Of a stretch of DNA of 64,000 nt, positions 33,345-43,341 are shown in pieces. The first letter of the stretch is position 1; every line of letters starts with the position of its first letter. Origin of the DNA: an uncultured Clostridia bacterium (lineage in GTDB: Bacteria > Bacillota > Clostridia > Lachnospirales > CAG-274); NCBI GenBank assembly GCA_944384195.1, contig CALWSK010000001.1, positions 348,105 through 412,104 on the forward strand, in the 5' to 3' direction. A model generated the notes under the pieces. The model did not search any database. It was not told the DNA's origin and worked only from the letters and a program-made list of their open reading frames with translations. Both the position numbers and the translations under genes were made by a program.

Positions 33345-34335
33345 ATGATATCTTCTTTACAGACTGTCCCTCTTTAAAAAACACTGGTAATGATATCTTA
33401 TTTTTATCCATACTCCTATTAAATATCTTATTTAATATATATTCTGTAGCACTTTTACCAAGTCCCTCATAATCAAACTTCATTGTAGTTACCTCTGGTT
33501 TTAATAAACTAAGGGCGTCACTATCTCCAAATCCTCCTATAGATATATCTTCTGGTATATTTATATTATGTTGTTTTAAATATATCATAAGAGCTGTTGT
33601 AATATGTTCTGTACCACATATGACAGCACTAGGTTTAAGATTTATAATATCATTTCCCATATCATAAGCATTTCTTAAAGAAAAGTCCGTTTCAAGACTT
33701 CTTATCTTATAATCTGTAGCATTTTCTTGATAATATTCATAAAATCCTATCTTTCTTCCAGGCCTTATATATTTATTTTTTTCAACAATACCTAAAAAAA
33801 GTATATCTTTATGATTATTATTATAAAAATATTCGGCTAAAAGTCTTCCTGCGGTATAATCATCAATATTTATACAATCTAAATCCTTATGATTATTATT
33901 TATAAAAACTACTGGAATAGATATCTTATTTACTAGTTCTATATGCTCTTGGGTTATATCTAAGGAATATACTATTATTCCATCTACTCCTTGATTATAT
34001 AAAGAATTTATATTTTGTAGTTCCTTTTTAGTATCAAAATTAGAAGTCTTTATTAATATGCTATAATTATTATCTTCACACACATTGTTTATTCCCATAA
34101 GAATTGTACTAATAACTAAAGAATCCATTTTAGGCAATACAACGCCTAAAAGCCCACTTTTTTTGCTTTTTAATCTTTTTGCAAAAAAGTTTGTTTCAAA
34201 CCCAGTTTGTTCTATAGCTTCTTTTATCTTTTGCCTATTTTGTTCGCTAACATATCCCCCATTTAAATATCTAGATACACTACTTTTAGAAATATTACAC
34301 ATATTGGCAATATCCTGTATTGTTATCTTACTCAT
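33343..34335 (-). CDS. LacI family transcriptional regulator
   Basis: A 330-aa repressor-type protein. The helix-turn-helix is at the start (ITIQDIANMCNISKSSVSRYLNGG) with hinge helix residues after it. A periplasmic-binding-protein-like ligand domain follows (GLLGVVLPKMDSLV, VDGIIVYSLD, ISIGGFGDSDAL). The ATG at 34335 has GGGGGAG 6 nt upstream; an in-frame TTG at 34353 is less likely. No sugar genes are adjacent, so the ligand is unknown. Confidence 0.9.
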   Translation of the reverse strand: MSKITIQDIANMCNISKSSVSRYLNGGYVSEQNRQKIKEAIEQTGFETNFFAKRLKSKKSGLLGVVLPKMDSLVISTILMGINNVCEDNNYSILIKTSNFDTKKELQNINSLYNQGVDGIIVYSLDITQEHIELVNKISIPVVFINNNHKDLDCINIDDYTAGRLLAEYFYNNNHKDILFLGIVEKNKYIRPGRKIGFYEYYQENATDYKIRSLETDFSLRNAYDMGNDIINLKPSAVICGTEHITTALMIYLKQHNINIPEDISIGGFGDSDALSLLKPEVTTMKFDYEGLGKSATEYILNKIFNRSMDKNKISLPVFFKEGQSVKKIS

Positions 34336-34365
34336 AATATCTCCCCCAAACAATTTAATGTTATT

Positions 34366-34394
34366 ATAATATCAACTTAGTCGTATTATGTCAA
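34366..34394 (-). promoter_or_regulatory. promoter of the LacI-type gene
   Basis: TTGACA (34389-34394) and TATTAT (34366-34371) with a 17-bp spacer on the minus strand. Confidence 0.7.
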
Positions 34395-34421
34395 TATATA
34401 TAATATTTTAAAAAATAAAGT

Positions 34422-34456
34422 AAAAAAAGCTATATTGAAAAAAATTTCAATATAGC
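34422..34456 (-). terminator. aspS terminator
   Basis: GCTATATTGAAA pairs with TTTCAATATAGC (12 bp), followed on the minus strand by T7. Confidence 0.88.
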
Positions 34457-34467
34457 CTAATTTTTTG

Positions 34468-36231
34468 TTATTTCTTTACATTAATCATAAGTTCTTCTAA
34501 TTGCTTATCATCTACAAAATTAGGAGCTTCTGTAAGAGGACAAGAAGCATCTTTTACTTTAGGAAAAGCTATAACATCTCTTAAACTATCGCTACCAGAT
34601 AAAAGCATAACTATTCTATCAAGTCCAAGAGCAAGCCCTCCATGTGGTGGTGCTCCATATTTAAATGCGTCTATTAAAAATCCAAATCGTTCTTTAGCGT
34701 CTTCCTCGCTAAATCCAAGACATTTAAACATTTTTTCTTGTAAATCACTTGTATAAATCCTAAGACTTCCTCCTCCAAGCTCAAAACCATTTAATACAAG
34801 GTCATAAGCTATTGCTCTTGCCTTTTCTGGATTAGTTTCTAAAAGCTCTATATCTTCTGTCATAGGTCTTGTAAACGGATGGTGCTTAGCTACATATCTA
34901 CTTTCTTCTTCGTCATATTCAAAAAGAGGAAACTCTGTAACCCATAAAAATTTATAGTCTTCCTTGTCTGTAAGCTCAAGTCTTTTAGCCATTTCTAACC
35001 TTAAAGCTCCAAGAGCATCAAAAACTATGCTATCTTTATCAGCACATAACAATATTAAATCTCCTTTTTCTGCACCAAAAGCCTCACAAATTTCAGCTAA
35101 TTTCTCATCATCAAAAAATTTAGATATAGTAGTTTTATAAGTTCCATCTTCATTTATACCAAGCCAAGCAAGACCTTTTGCTCCATATGTTTTAGCAAGC
35201 TCTACAAGGCTATCTATTTGCTTTCTTGGCATAGATACGCAACCTGTTGCATTTATCCCTCTTACACTACCTCCAGAAGCTATAGCATTTTCAAAAACTC
35301 CAAATTCGCTACCTTTTACTATATCTGTAATATTCTTAAGCTCCATACCAAATCTAATATCTGGCTTATCAGAACCAAAACGCTCCATAGCTTCTTTATA
35401 AGGCATTCTTAAAAATGGTGTTTCTATTTCTATACCTTTAGCCTCTTTAAGAATGGTTTTCATAAGACGTTCATTAAGATCCATTATATCTTCTTCATCT
35501 ACAAATGAAAGTTCCATATCTACTTGAGTAAATTCTGGCTGTCTATCTGCTCTTAAATCTTCATCTCTAAAACATTTTACTATTTGAAAATATTTGTCAA
35601 AGCTAGATGCCATAAGAAGTTGTTTAAATATTTGAGGAGATTGTGGTAATGCATAAAATTCCCCTGGGTGTACACGGCTTGGCACTAAATAATCCCTAGC
35701 ACCTTCTGGAGTAGATTTAGTTAAAAATGGTGTTTCTATCTCTAAAAATCCTTCATTATCTAAAAACTTTCTTATAGCTTGAGCTATTTTATGTCTTAAT
35801 ATTATATTTTTAGCTACACTAGGACGTCTAAGGTCTAAATATCTGTATTTAAGTCTTAAATCTGTGCTTACATTTATACTATCTTCTATTTGAAAAGGTG
35901 GTGTTTGGGCTTCTGATAATATCTCCATATCTTCAACTAATACTTCTACCTTACCTGTTTCCATAGCTGGATTTATATTTTCTTCTGTCCTAGCCACAAC
36001 TTTCCCTTTTATAGCAACTACATATTCTGGCTTTAACTCTTTATCTAATTTTAAAACTTTTTCAGAGTTAGTATCTTGATTTACAACAACTTGTACTATA
36101 CCTGTTCTATCTCTTAATAAAATAAAAGAAAAATGACTAAATATTCTTTTTCTACTAACCCAGCCCATAAGAATTACTTCTTGTCCTATCATATTTTCTT
36201 GTATATCTAAGCAATAATTTGTTCTTTTCAT
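34468..36231 (-). CDS. aspS: aspartyl-tRNA synthetase (bacterial type)
   Basis: A class IIb synthetase of 587 aa. The N-terminal OB-fold anticodon domain is clear (VILMGWVSRKRIFSHFSFILLRD). Class II motif 2 (FRDEDLRADRQPEFTQVD) and motif 3 (GLALGLDRIVMLL) are present. The inserted GAD domain between them marks it as the bacterial form. Whether it is discriminating or also charges tRNA-Asn depends on gatCAB, not in this window. It starts one base after hisS ends. Confidence 0.97.
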   Translation of the reverse strand: MKRTNYCLDIQENMIGQEVILMGWVSRKRIFSHFSFILLRDRTGIVQVVVNQDTNSEKVLKLDKELKPEYVVAIKGKVVARTEENINPAMETGKVEVLVEDMEILSEAQTPPFQIEDSINVSTDLRLKYRYLDLRRPSVAKNIILRHKIAQAIRKFLDNEGFLEIETPFLTKSTPEGARDYLVPSRVHPGEFYALPQSPQIFKQLLMASSFDKYFQIVKCFRDEDLRADRQPEFTQVDMELSFVDEEDIMDLNERLMKTILKEAKGIEIETPFLRMPYKEAMERFGSDKPDIRFGMELKNITDIVKGSEFGVFENAIASGGSVRGINATGCVSMPRKQIDSLVELAKTYGAKGLAWLGINEDGTYKTTISKFFDDEKLAEICEAFGAEKGDLILLCADKDSIVFDALGALRLEMAKRLELTDKEDYKFLWVTEFPLFEYDEEESRYVAKHHPFTRPMTEDIELLETNPEKARAIAYDLVLNGFELGGGSLRIYTSDLQEKMFKCLGFSEEDAKERFGFLIDAFKYGAPPHGGLALGLDRIVMLLSGSDSLRDVIAFPKVKDASCPLTEAPNFVDDKQLEELMINVKK

Positions 36232-36232
36232 A

Positions 36233-37501
36233 CTATATATCCTCTCTAGTTATTTCTTTTTCTATATCAGATAAACTAATTTCTCTTTGAGAGCTCTTAG
36301 CCATATCCTTTAGGTTTATTTTATTTGTTTCTATCTCGTTATCACCTATTATAGCTACATATTTAGCATTTATCTTATCTGCATATTTAAGCTGGGCTTT
36401 TACACTTCTTTTTACTATATCATATTCAACATATATACCTTTTTTTCTAAGCTCATATCCTATACTTTGAGCCTTAATAAAGCCCTCTTCTCCCATAGAG
36501 CCAAGATATAAAACAGGTGTTTTTTGCTCCACTTCTTTAGCTTGTTGCTCTTTCATAAGTAATAACACTCTTTCTAGCCCCATTCCAAAACCAACAGCTC
36601 CTGTTCTAGCTCCTCCGCATTCTTTTATAAGATTATCATATCTTCCACCACCACAAATAGTGCTTTGAGAACCTAATATTTCAGACTGACAAACAAATTC
36701 AAAAACAGTCTTTGTATAATAATCAAGCCCTCTTACTATCTTAGTATCTACTTCATATTCTATCCCCATAATATCTAGATATTTTTTTAAATCTTCAAAA
36801 TGCTTATTACATTCACTATCTAGGCTATCTATAGTAGTTGGAGCATCTTTTATAGCTTCTTTACATCTTTCATTTTTACAATCTAAAACCCTAAGAGGAT
36901 TTTTTTCATATCTAGTTTTACAATCTTCACAAAGAAACTCAAGCTTAGTTTCTATAAATTCTTTAAGCCTATTATTATAATTTTTACGACATTCATTTCC
37001 TCCAAGACTGTTAAGTTTAAGTTTTACATTTTTTAAACCAAGTCTCTTAATAAGCTCATAAGCAAAAGATATAACTTCTGCATCACAAGAAGCATCAAAA
37101 GAACCAAAAACTTCCACTCCAAATTGATTAAATTGTTTATACCTTCCTGCTTGGTTTCTTTCATCTCTAAAACAAGGAGCTATATAATATAACTTAGTTG
37201 GTTGCACTTGCTCACTTAGGCTATTTTCAAGATAAGCTCTTACTGCACCTGCCGTATTTTCTGGCTTTAAAGCATATTCTCTATCCCCTCTGTCTTTAAA
37301 GCTAAACATTTCTTTTTGTACAACGTCTGTGCTTTCCCCTACTCCTCTTTCAAAAAGTTTTCTATATTCAAACATAGGAGTTCTTATCTCTTTTATACCA
37401 AAATTATCACAAGTATTTCTTATATCTTGTTCTAAACTTTGCCATCTTATAGCCTCTTCTCCAAATATATCATTAGTTCCTTTTGGCTTTTTTATATTCA
37501 T
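36233..37501 (-). CDS. hisS: histidyl-tRNA synthetase
   Basis: A class II synthetase of 422 aa. It begins KPKGTNDIFGEEAIRW. It has motif 2 in FRDERNQAGRYKQFNQFGVE, the histidine-binding signature VRGLDYYTKTVFEF near 260, and GGGRYDNLI. The C-terminal anticodon domain is present (YELRKKGIYVEYDIVKRS). Good ribosome-binding site (AAGGGAG). Typical clostridial position between hemZ and aspS. Confidence 0.97.
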   Translation of the reverse strand: MNIKKPKGTNDIFGEEAIRWQSLEQDIRNTCDNFGIKEIRTPMFEYRKLFERGVGESTDVVQKEMFSFKDRGDREYALKPENTAGAVRAYLENSLSEQVQPTKLYYIAPCFRDERNQAGRYKQFNQFGVEVFGSFDASCDAEVISFAYELIKRLGLKNVKLKLNSLGGNECRKNYNNRLKEFIETKLEFLCEDCKTRYEKNPLRVLDCKNERCKEAIKDAPTTIDSLDSECNKHFEDLKKYLDIMGIEYEVDTKIVRGLDYYTKTVFEFVCQSEILGSQSTICGGGRYDNLIKECGGARTGAVGFGMGLERVLLLMKEQQAKEVEQKTPVLYLGSMGEEGFIKAQSIGYELRKKGIYVEYDIVKRSVKAQLKYADKINAKYVAIIGDNEIETNKINLKDMAKSSQREISLSDIEKEITREDI

Positions 37502-37505
37502 AAAA

Positions 37506-38945
37506 TCACTCCCTTATTATATCTAATTTTCTTTGTATCATCTCATCTATCCGAGCTATATAATCTTCCACACTTTTTACATTAAACGCTCTTTTTATAA
37601 GATTTTGCTCCTCAAAATAAAACTTGCTTGTAGCTCCTGCCCCAAAGGAAATAATAGTTTGTTTTTCTTCCATTATTTGTATATTATAAAAACATTCAAG
37701 CCCCTCTTTACAATATCCTACATTCTCAAAATTACCTATCATATTTTTTTGTCTATACATATAATAAGGTTTCATATTCATTTGCTTTGCAAAATCTTTA
37801 GTTATTTTTATCATCTCTTGCATATCATAAAACGAACTAGGATTAAAACTTTCTATTTGCTCATTAAGTCTTGATGCTCTTTTTATAGCAAGAGTATGTA
37901 CTGTTAAACTTTCTGGACTTAACTGTTTTAATTTATTCATAGTATATAATACATCTTTAGGCTCTTCTTCACAAAGCCCTAATATTATATCTGTATTTAT
38001 ATTATTAAGTCCTTCTTCTCTAGCCATATAAAATGCTTCTAAAAATTCTTTTTCTAAATGATTTCTTCCTATAAGTTTTAAGGTTTTATCATTCATAGTT
38101 TGAGGATTTATAGATATTCTAGTAGCGTTAAAACTCTTCATGTCTTTAAGCTTTTGTCTTGTTATAGTATCTGCTCTTCCTGCCTCTATTGTATATTCTA
38201 TACTAGGTTTTTTTATATTTTTCTCTACAATAGTAAGCAGCCTATTAAACTGACTTTCATCTAAAGAGCTTGGAGTTCCTCCTCCTATATATATATTTTC
38301 TATCTCTTTAGAGTTTATATAATCTTTAAGAGCTAATATTTCTCTTTCTAAACAATCTAAATATAAATCTACACTTTTAGTATATCTACTAAGATTAAAA
38401 GAAGAAAAAGAACAATATATACATCTTGTAGGACAAAATGGAATCCCTATATAGATAGAAATCTTGTCTTTATTATTATTTTTAATTATATTTTTTTCTA
38501 CTTTTGCTATATCTATTGCTAGATTTATTTTTTCATCTGTTGCTAAATACTTTTCTTTTAGTAATTCTTTTATATCTTCTTCTTTAAGCCCTTCTTCTAA
38601 TAGTTCATTTATCTTTTTAGTAGGTCTAACTCCAGTAAGTATACCCCAAGGCATATCTAATTTTCTTATATTCTGTATAGCTTTAAACACGGTAAGCTTT
38701 ATAAGCCTAGCAGTTTCATTTGAAAATAGGTTTTCTTCTAAATTAGATATATCTATATTTTCTGTTACTATTTCTTTTCCATTTTTATATATGGTACATA
38801 TACTTTTGTGGTTTTCTAAGTAACTTCTTATAAATATATCTTCTTTTTTTATTTCTTCTACTTGTATTATTTTTTCTCCAAAATAAAATAATTGTATTAT
38901 GGAAAGTACTTCGTCTAAATATTTATGTTCTACTTTATAATACAT
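37506..38945 (-). CDS. hemZ: HemZ-like radical SAM protein (coproporphyrinogen dehydrogenase family)
   Basis: A 479-aa radical SAM protein. The CxxxCxxC cluster motif is in IGIPFCPTRCIYCSFSSF near residue 175, followed by the glycine-rich IYIGGGTPSSLDE. The long N-terminal part contains ILTGVRPTK near 100, which marks HemZ rather than HemN/HemW. The biochemical role of HemZ is not settled. Gene order MBL-hemZ-hisS-aspS is conserved in clostridia. Confidence 0.9.
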   Translation of the reverse strand: MYYKVEHKYLDEVLSIIQLFYFGEKIIQVEEIKKEDIFIRSYLENHKSICTIYKNGKEIVTENIDISNLEENLFSNETARLIKLTVFKAIQNIRKLDMPWGILTGVRPTKKINELLEEGLKEEDIKELLKEKYLATDEKINLAIDIAKVEKNIIKNNNKDKISIYIGIPFCPTRCIYCSFSSFNLSRYTKSVDLYLDCLEREILALKDYINSKEIENIYIGGGTPSSLDESQFNRLLTIVEKNIKKPSIEYTIEAGRADTITRQKLKDMKSFNATRISINPQTMNDKTLKLIGRNHLEKEFLEAFYMAREEGLNNINTDIILGLCEEEPKDVLYTMNKLKQLSPESLTVHTLAIKRASRLNEQIESFNPSSFYDMQEMIKITKDFAKQMNMKPYYMYRQKNMIGNFENVGYCKEGLECFYNIQIMEEKQTIISFGAGATSKFYFEEQNLIKRAFNVKSVEDYIARIDEMIQRKLDIIRE

Positions 38946-38954
38946 TTTAATACC

Positions 38955-39599
38955 CTACCTGATATTAGTTCTCATAAACATATAAGGATTTGTAGTCTTT
39001 TCTACACCTATAGTAGTTTTATCTCCATGCCCACAATATACAACAGTTTCATCTGGTAACTCTTTTAACTTATTTAAAGATTTTATAAGCTCTTTGCTAT
39101 CTCCATAAGGAAAATCTGTTCTTCCTACAGAACCACAAAATAAAGTATCTCCAGAAAATAATACATTTTCTTTTTCAAAATATAAACATATTCCACCTGG
39201 AGTGTGCCCTGATGTCTTAATAGTCTTAAAGCTTAAATTATCATTTATTTTAAAAATTTCTCCATCTTCTAAAAATCTATCCGCAACTAACTCTATATCT
39301 TCTTTTCTAAACCTAGATAAATTATTCTCTGGATTTTCTAATAAGATTTCTTCCCCTACTCCTGCTACTATAGGTGCATTATATTTTTCCCTTAACTTTT
39401 TACAAGCTCCTATATGGTCATAGTGTCCATGAGTTAAAACTATATATTTTATATTAAGCTTTTCTTTATCTATAAAATTTACAAGTCTATCAAAATCATC
39501 TCCTGCATCTATTACTATAGCATCATTTGTTTGCTCATCTATAGCAAAATAACAATTTTGCATCATTTCTCCGCCTACTATTTCTACTTTTACTTTCAT
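38955..39599 (-). CDS. MBL-fold metallo-hydrolase (glyoxalase II-like)
   Basis: A 214-aa enzyme with the metal-binding motif THGHYDHIGACK near residue 56. A further ligand block follows (SGHTPGGICLYF, near 130), then LFSGDTLFCGSVGRTDFP and the final YCGHGDKTTIGVEK. Similar short proteins hydrolyse hydroxyacyl-glutathione or related thioesters; substrate unknown. It lies between dtd and hemZ. Confidence 0.88.
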   Translation of the reverse strand: MKVKVEIVGGEMMQNCYFAIDEQTNDAIVIDAGDDFDRLVNFIDKEKLNIKYIVLTHGHYDHIGACKKLREKYNAPIVAGVGEEILLENPENNLSRFRKEDIELVADRFLEDGEIFKINDNLSFKTIKTSGHTPGGICLYFEKENVLFSGDTLFCGSVGRTDFPYGDSKELIKSLNKLKELPDETVVYCGHGDKTTIGVEKTTNPYMFMRTNIR

Positions 39600-39611
39600 T
39601 TATAATTCCTC

Positions 39612-40061
39612 CTAAAAAATTTTATCACTATCTAATATTATAGTTATAGGGCCATCATTAACAAGAGCTACTTTCATATCTGCCCTAAAAACTCCTGTTT
39701 GTACTTTATTATAATTTTGTTTTGTAAAATCTACAAAACCATTAAATATTCCTTCTGCTATATCTGGACTAGCAGACGAAGAAAAGCTAGGTCTTCTACC
39801 CTTTCTAGCATCGGCATATACTGTAAAATTAGGTACTATCAAAAGTTCATATCCTAAATCTTTCATAGAAAGATTTAGCTTATTATCGCTATCTTCAAAT
39901 ATTCTAAGATTTACTATCTTATCATACATATATTTATAAGTTTCTATATTATCTGTAGAATTTACAGCTACAAGAGCTACTATACCCTTATCTATCTTAG
40001 CTACATTCTCACCATTAATACATACTTTTGCCTTTTCCACTCTTTGTAAAACTACTCTCAT
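39612..40061 (-). CDS. dtd: D-aminoacyl-tRNA deacylase
   Basis: A 149-aa enzyme that removes D-amino acids from mischarged tRNA. Start MRVVLQRVEKAKVCING is typical. The active-site segments are NFTVYADARKGRRPSFSSSA near 78 and KVALVNDGPITIILDS near 130, including the Gly-Pro motif. It starts 12 bp after relA ends. Confidence 0.95.
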   Translation of the reverse strand: MRVVLQRVEKAKVCINGENVAKIDKGIVALVAVNSTDNIETYKYMYDKIVNLRIFEDSDNKLNLSMKDLGYELLIVPNFTVYADARKGRRPSFSSSASPDIAEGIFNGFVDFTKQNYNKVQTGVFRADMKVALVNDGPITIILDSDKIF

Positions 40062-40073
40062 TATTATTTTCTC

Positions 40074-42296
40074 CTAAGTTGTTACTCTTTGTATATCATA
40101 AACTCCTTTTATACCTCTTATCCTTTTTGCAATATATTCAAGTTCTGTTCTATTAGATATAATCAAAGTTACATCTACTATAACTTCATTTTTAACAGTT
40201 CTTGCGTTTATATTTGTAAGAGACATTTTCTCATCAGTAAATATTCTGGTTATATCCACTAACAAGCCTAGTCTATCTTCTCCTATTATTCTAAGACCTG
40301 CGGAAAATTCTTTAGATTTATTATTAAAATTCCAGTTTGCATCTATAAGCCTTTTTCTATCATCTTCAGATAAATTTATTATATTTATACAATCTGTTCT
40401 ATGGATAGATACACCTCTCCCTTTTGTAATAAAACCTATTATCTCATCACCTGGAATAGGACTACAACATTTAGACATACGAACTTCTATTCCAGTAACA
40501 CCATGAATAATAACTCCTGAATCATCTTTACTTTTTTTAAAAACACTCTCTTCGCTTATACCATAATTTGCTATTATTTCTGTTGTTTCTTTTATAATAT
40601 CTTCTGCCGTTTTATTTTTATTAGTTTCTTTATTATGCTCTTCTATAAATCTATTTATTATTTGTCCATCTTTTAAACCTCCGTGCCCCACTGCCGCACA
40701 TATAGAATCCCAGTCTCTAAAGCCATATCTTTCTAAAACTTTTTTAATAGCATCTTGAGTAGCTATATCAAAATAATTAAATCCTTTCCTTTTAGCTTCT
40801 TTTTCTAAAAGCTCTCTTCCTCTTATTATATTTTCTTTTTTATTATTTTGCTTAAACCACTGATTTATCTTATTTCTAGCCTCACTAGTCCTTACCATTT
40901 TTAACCAGTCCATACTAGGACCTTTACTATTTTGGCTAGTAATAATCTCTACTCTATCCCCGTTTTGTAAGACATAATCAAAAGTAACAATTTTTCCATT
41001 TACTCTAGCTCCAACCATCTTATTTCCTATAGCGCTATGTATAGAATAAGCAAAATCTATAGGATTAGAGCCATATCTTAAGCTTTTCACTTCTCCAGTA
41101 GGAGTAAAACAATATACATTTTCAGAAAAAGCATCTAAATCTGTCTTTATACTATCCATAAATTCTTTATTAGATAAATCTCTTTGCCATTCTAATATTT
41201 TTCTAAGCCAAGTAAGTTTTTCTTCTTCTGCCGTTTCTTTTATATTTTTGTTTCCAGATTTATATTTCCAGTGAGCAGCTATACCATATTCTGCTATCTT
41301 ATGCATTTCCCAAGTCCTTATTTGTATCTCAAACGGCACTCCCTCTGGACCTATAAGGGTATTATGTAAGGACTGATACATATTTGCTTTAGGCATTGCT
41401 ATATAATCTTTAAATCTACTAGGTATCGGCTTGTACATCTCATGGACTATACCTAAAACTTCATAACATTCTTTTATATCATTTACTATTATTCTAACTG
41501 CAAATAAATCAAAAATTTGGTCTAATGTTTTATTCTGATTTAACATCTTTTTATATATACTAAAAAAATGTTTAGGTCTTCCATATATCTCGCATTTTAA
41601 ATCAGCTTCTTTACATTTTTGAGATATTTCTTTAACTATTTTTTCTACATAATCTTCTCTTTCTGTTTTCTTTCTTTCTATCTTTTCAGCAAGTTCATAA
41701 TAAGCTTTAGGATTTAAATATCTAAGGCATAAATCTTCAAGCTCTGTTTTTATTTTAAATATACCAAGCCTAGTAGCAAGTGGTGCATATATATCAAGAG
41801 TTTCTTGAGCCTTTTCTTTTTGCTTTTCTTCAGACATATATTGCAGTGTCCTCATATTATGAAGCCTATCAGCTACTTTGATAAGAATAACTCTTATATC
41901 TTTTGCCATAGCCAAAAACATTTTGCGGTAATTCTCCGCCTGAAGCTCTTCTTTAGAAGAATAAGTAAATTTATCTAGCTTAGTAACCCCACTAACTATA
42001 TTTGCTATCTCTTCACTAAACATTTGTTTTAAATCTTCAAATGAATATTCTGTGTCCTCTATAACATCGTGTAATATACCGGCAGATATAGATTCTAAAT
42101 CTAGCTCTAAATCTGCTAAAATTAAAGCAACACACAGAGGGTGAATTATATATGGCTCTCCAGATTTTCTAAGCTGACTGCCGTGAGCATTTTTTGCAAG
42201 CTCATAAGATTTCTCTATAAGGCTTAAGTCTGTAGCTGGATGATAACTTTTTATTTTATCTATCAATTTATTATATAATTTTTCACATTCTTGCAT
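40074..42296 (-). CDS. relA: bifunctional (p)ppGpp synthetase/hydrolase (RelA/SpoT)
   Basis: A 740-aa stringent-response enzyme. The HD hydrolase site is intact (HGSQLRKSGEPYIIHPL, then AGILHDVIEDTEYSF), so it can degrade as well as make alarmone. The synthetase domain has YGRPKHFFSIYKKM, DLFAVRII and KANMYQSLHNT. TGS (YCFTPTGEVKSL) and C-terminal ACT domains follow. I prefer the ATG at 42296, which has GAAGGG upstream, over 42305. Confidence 0.96.
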   Translation of the reverse strand: MQECEKLYNKLIDKIKSYHPATDLSLIEKSYELAKNAHGSQLRKSGEPYIIHPLCVALILADLELDLESISAGILHDVIEDTEYSFEDLKQMFSEEIANIVSGVTKLDKFTYSSKEELQAENYRKMFLAMAKDIRVILIKVADRLHNMRTLQYMSEEKQKEKAQETLDIYAPLATRLGIFKIKTELEDLCLRYLNPKAYYELAEKIERKKTEREDYVEKIVKEISQKCKEADLKCEIYGRPKHFFSIYKKMLNQNKTLDQIFDLFAVRIIVNDIKECYEVLGIVHEMYKPIPSRFKDYIAMPKANMYQSLHNTLIGPEGVPFEIQIRTWEMHKIAEYGIAAHWKYKSGNKNIKETAEEEKLTWLRKILEWQRDLSNKEFMDSIKTDLDAFSENVYCFTPTGEVKSLRYGSNPIDFAYSIHSAIGNKMVGARVNGKIVTFDYVLQNGDRVEIITSQNSKGPSMDWLKMVRTSEARNKINQWFKQNNKKENIIRGRELLEKEAKRKGFNYFDIATQDAIKKVLERYGFRDWDSICAAVGHGGLKDGQIINRFIEEHNKETNKNKTAEDIIKETTEIIANYGISEESVFKKSKDDSGVIIHGVTGIEVRMSKCCSPIPGDEIIGFITKGRGVSIHRTDCINIINLSEDDRKRLIDANWNFNNKSKEFSAGLRIIGEDRLGLLVDITRIFTDEKMSLTNINARTVKNEVIVDVTLIISNRTELEYIAKRIRGIKGVYDIQRVTT

Positions 42297-42410
42297 AAAA
42301 CGCATCCCTTCAAAAAAATTAAACTCTCTCTTTTATTTATTATTAATATTATATTAAGTTTTTATAATAATTTCAAGTAAAACAATTTTTTTAAATTATA
42401 TACTAAAAAC

Positions 42411-42432
42411 GGTGTAGAAAAATCTACACCAT
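42411..42432 (-). terminator. terminator of the gene ending at 42436
   Basis: GGTGTAGA pairs with TCTACACC (8 bp). On the minus strand GTTTTTAG follows. Confidence 0.65.
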
Positions 42433-42435
42433 TTT

Positions 42436-43272
42436 TTATAAGAAAAAACTAAGTTTATTTATACCATATTCCGCAAATTCATTATAACTGTTTATAACAA
42501 GAGCTTTTTTAAATTTTTTATGTGCCTTTTTAAATTTTTCCTTATTAAAATTAATAACTCCCATATTATAATATATATTAGACCTTAATTCTCTATTTAA
42601 AAGCTGTTTTATTATGTGGGCAAATCCAAGACAGCCAATAACCCCTCCAATAGCTATCATAAATTGATTTTGCAAAAATACACCTATAAGAAAAAGTGGC
42701 ACTCCAAGTATAGCAACTATAGGATTAAATTTTATACTTGCATAAGGTAATTTATCTTTATCTAAATTTTCAAGAAGATTTTTATTCTCTTTTTGGAAAG
42801 AATATACTCTAGATTTTGTAGCTACTTGATTTCTTTTTTTTACTTTTTTTAGTCTTTTTCGGTCTTTTAATTTAGGTATTACTACATTTTCTCCTAGCTC
42901 TTTAAACTCACATACAACACCACCTTTTATTTTAAATAAAATATGGACATCTCTATTAAGCTTTTTTCCATTCTCACCTTTAACCTTACTATTTACGTGT
43001 AATATATAATATTCATCTTCTTTATATATTTCTAAAGGTTCTATAACTATAAGCTCTAGTTCTTTATTGTATATTATACTAGTATTAAATAAATTTCCTT
43101 TGGTATCCATAACATACATAGTTTTACTAGATACGCTTTTAGCTTCTAATGGTAAGCTAAATTTTATATACCAATATATTTTTTGATCTGTATCTTCTAT
43201 TTCATTTTTAAATTTTTTATTTATATCTTTTTGAGAAGAATCTAATTTTATTTTTCTATCATTATAAGCCAT
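42436..43272 (-). CDS. uncharacterised membrane protein with Ig-like and TPR-like parts
   Basis: A 278-aa protein. Residues about 25-118 look like an SbsA/Big_5-type beta domain (IKFSLPLEAKSVSSKTMYVMD, EDEYYILHV). A basic linker follows (LKDRKRLKKVKKRN), then two membrane segments near 188-225. A single TPR-like pair of helices ends it (NIYYNMGVINFNKEKFKKAHKKF). No signal peptide is visible, so the topology is unclear. It stands alone between relA and the thiamine transporter. Function unknown. Confidence 0.65.
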   Translation of the reverse strand: MAYNDRKIKLDSSQKDINKKFKNEIEDTDQKIYWYIKFSLPLEAKSVSSKTMYVMDTKGNLFNTSIIYNKELELIVIEPLEIYKEDEYYILHVNSKVKGENGKKLNRDVHILFKIKGGVVCEFKELGENVVIPKLKDRKRLKKVKKRNQVATKSRVYSFQKENKNLLENLDKDKLPYASIKFNPIVAILGVPLFLIGVFLQNQFMIAIGGVIGCLGFAHIIKQLLNRELRSNIYYNMGVINFNKEKFKKAHKKFKKALVINSYNEFAEYGINKLSFFL

Positions 43273-43341
43273 ATAATACGCCCCTTGCCAATATAATTCT
43301 ATAAGATTATCGTCAGATTTTATAAATTTGTTGAGAAATTT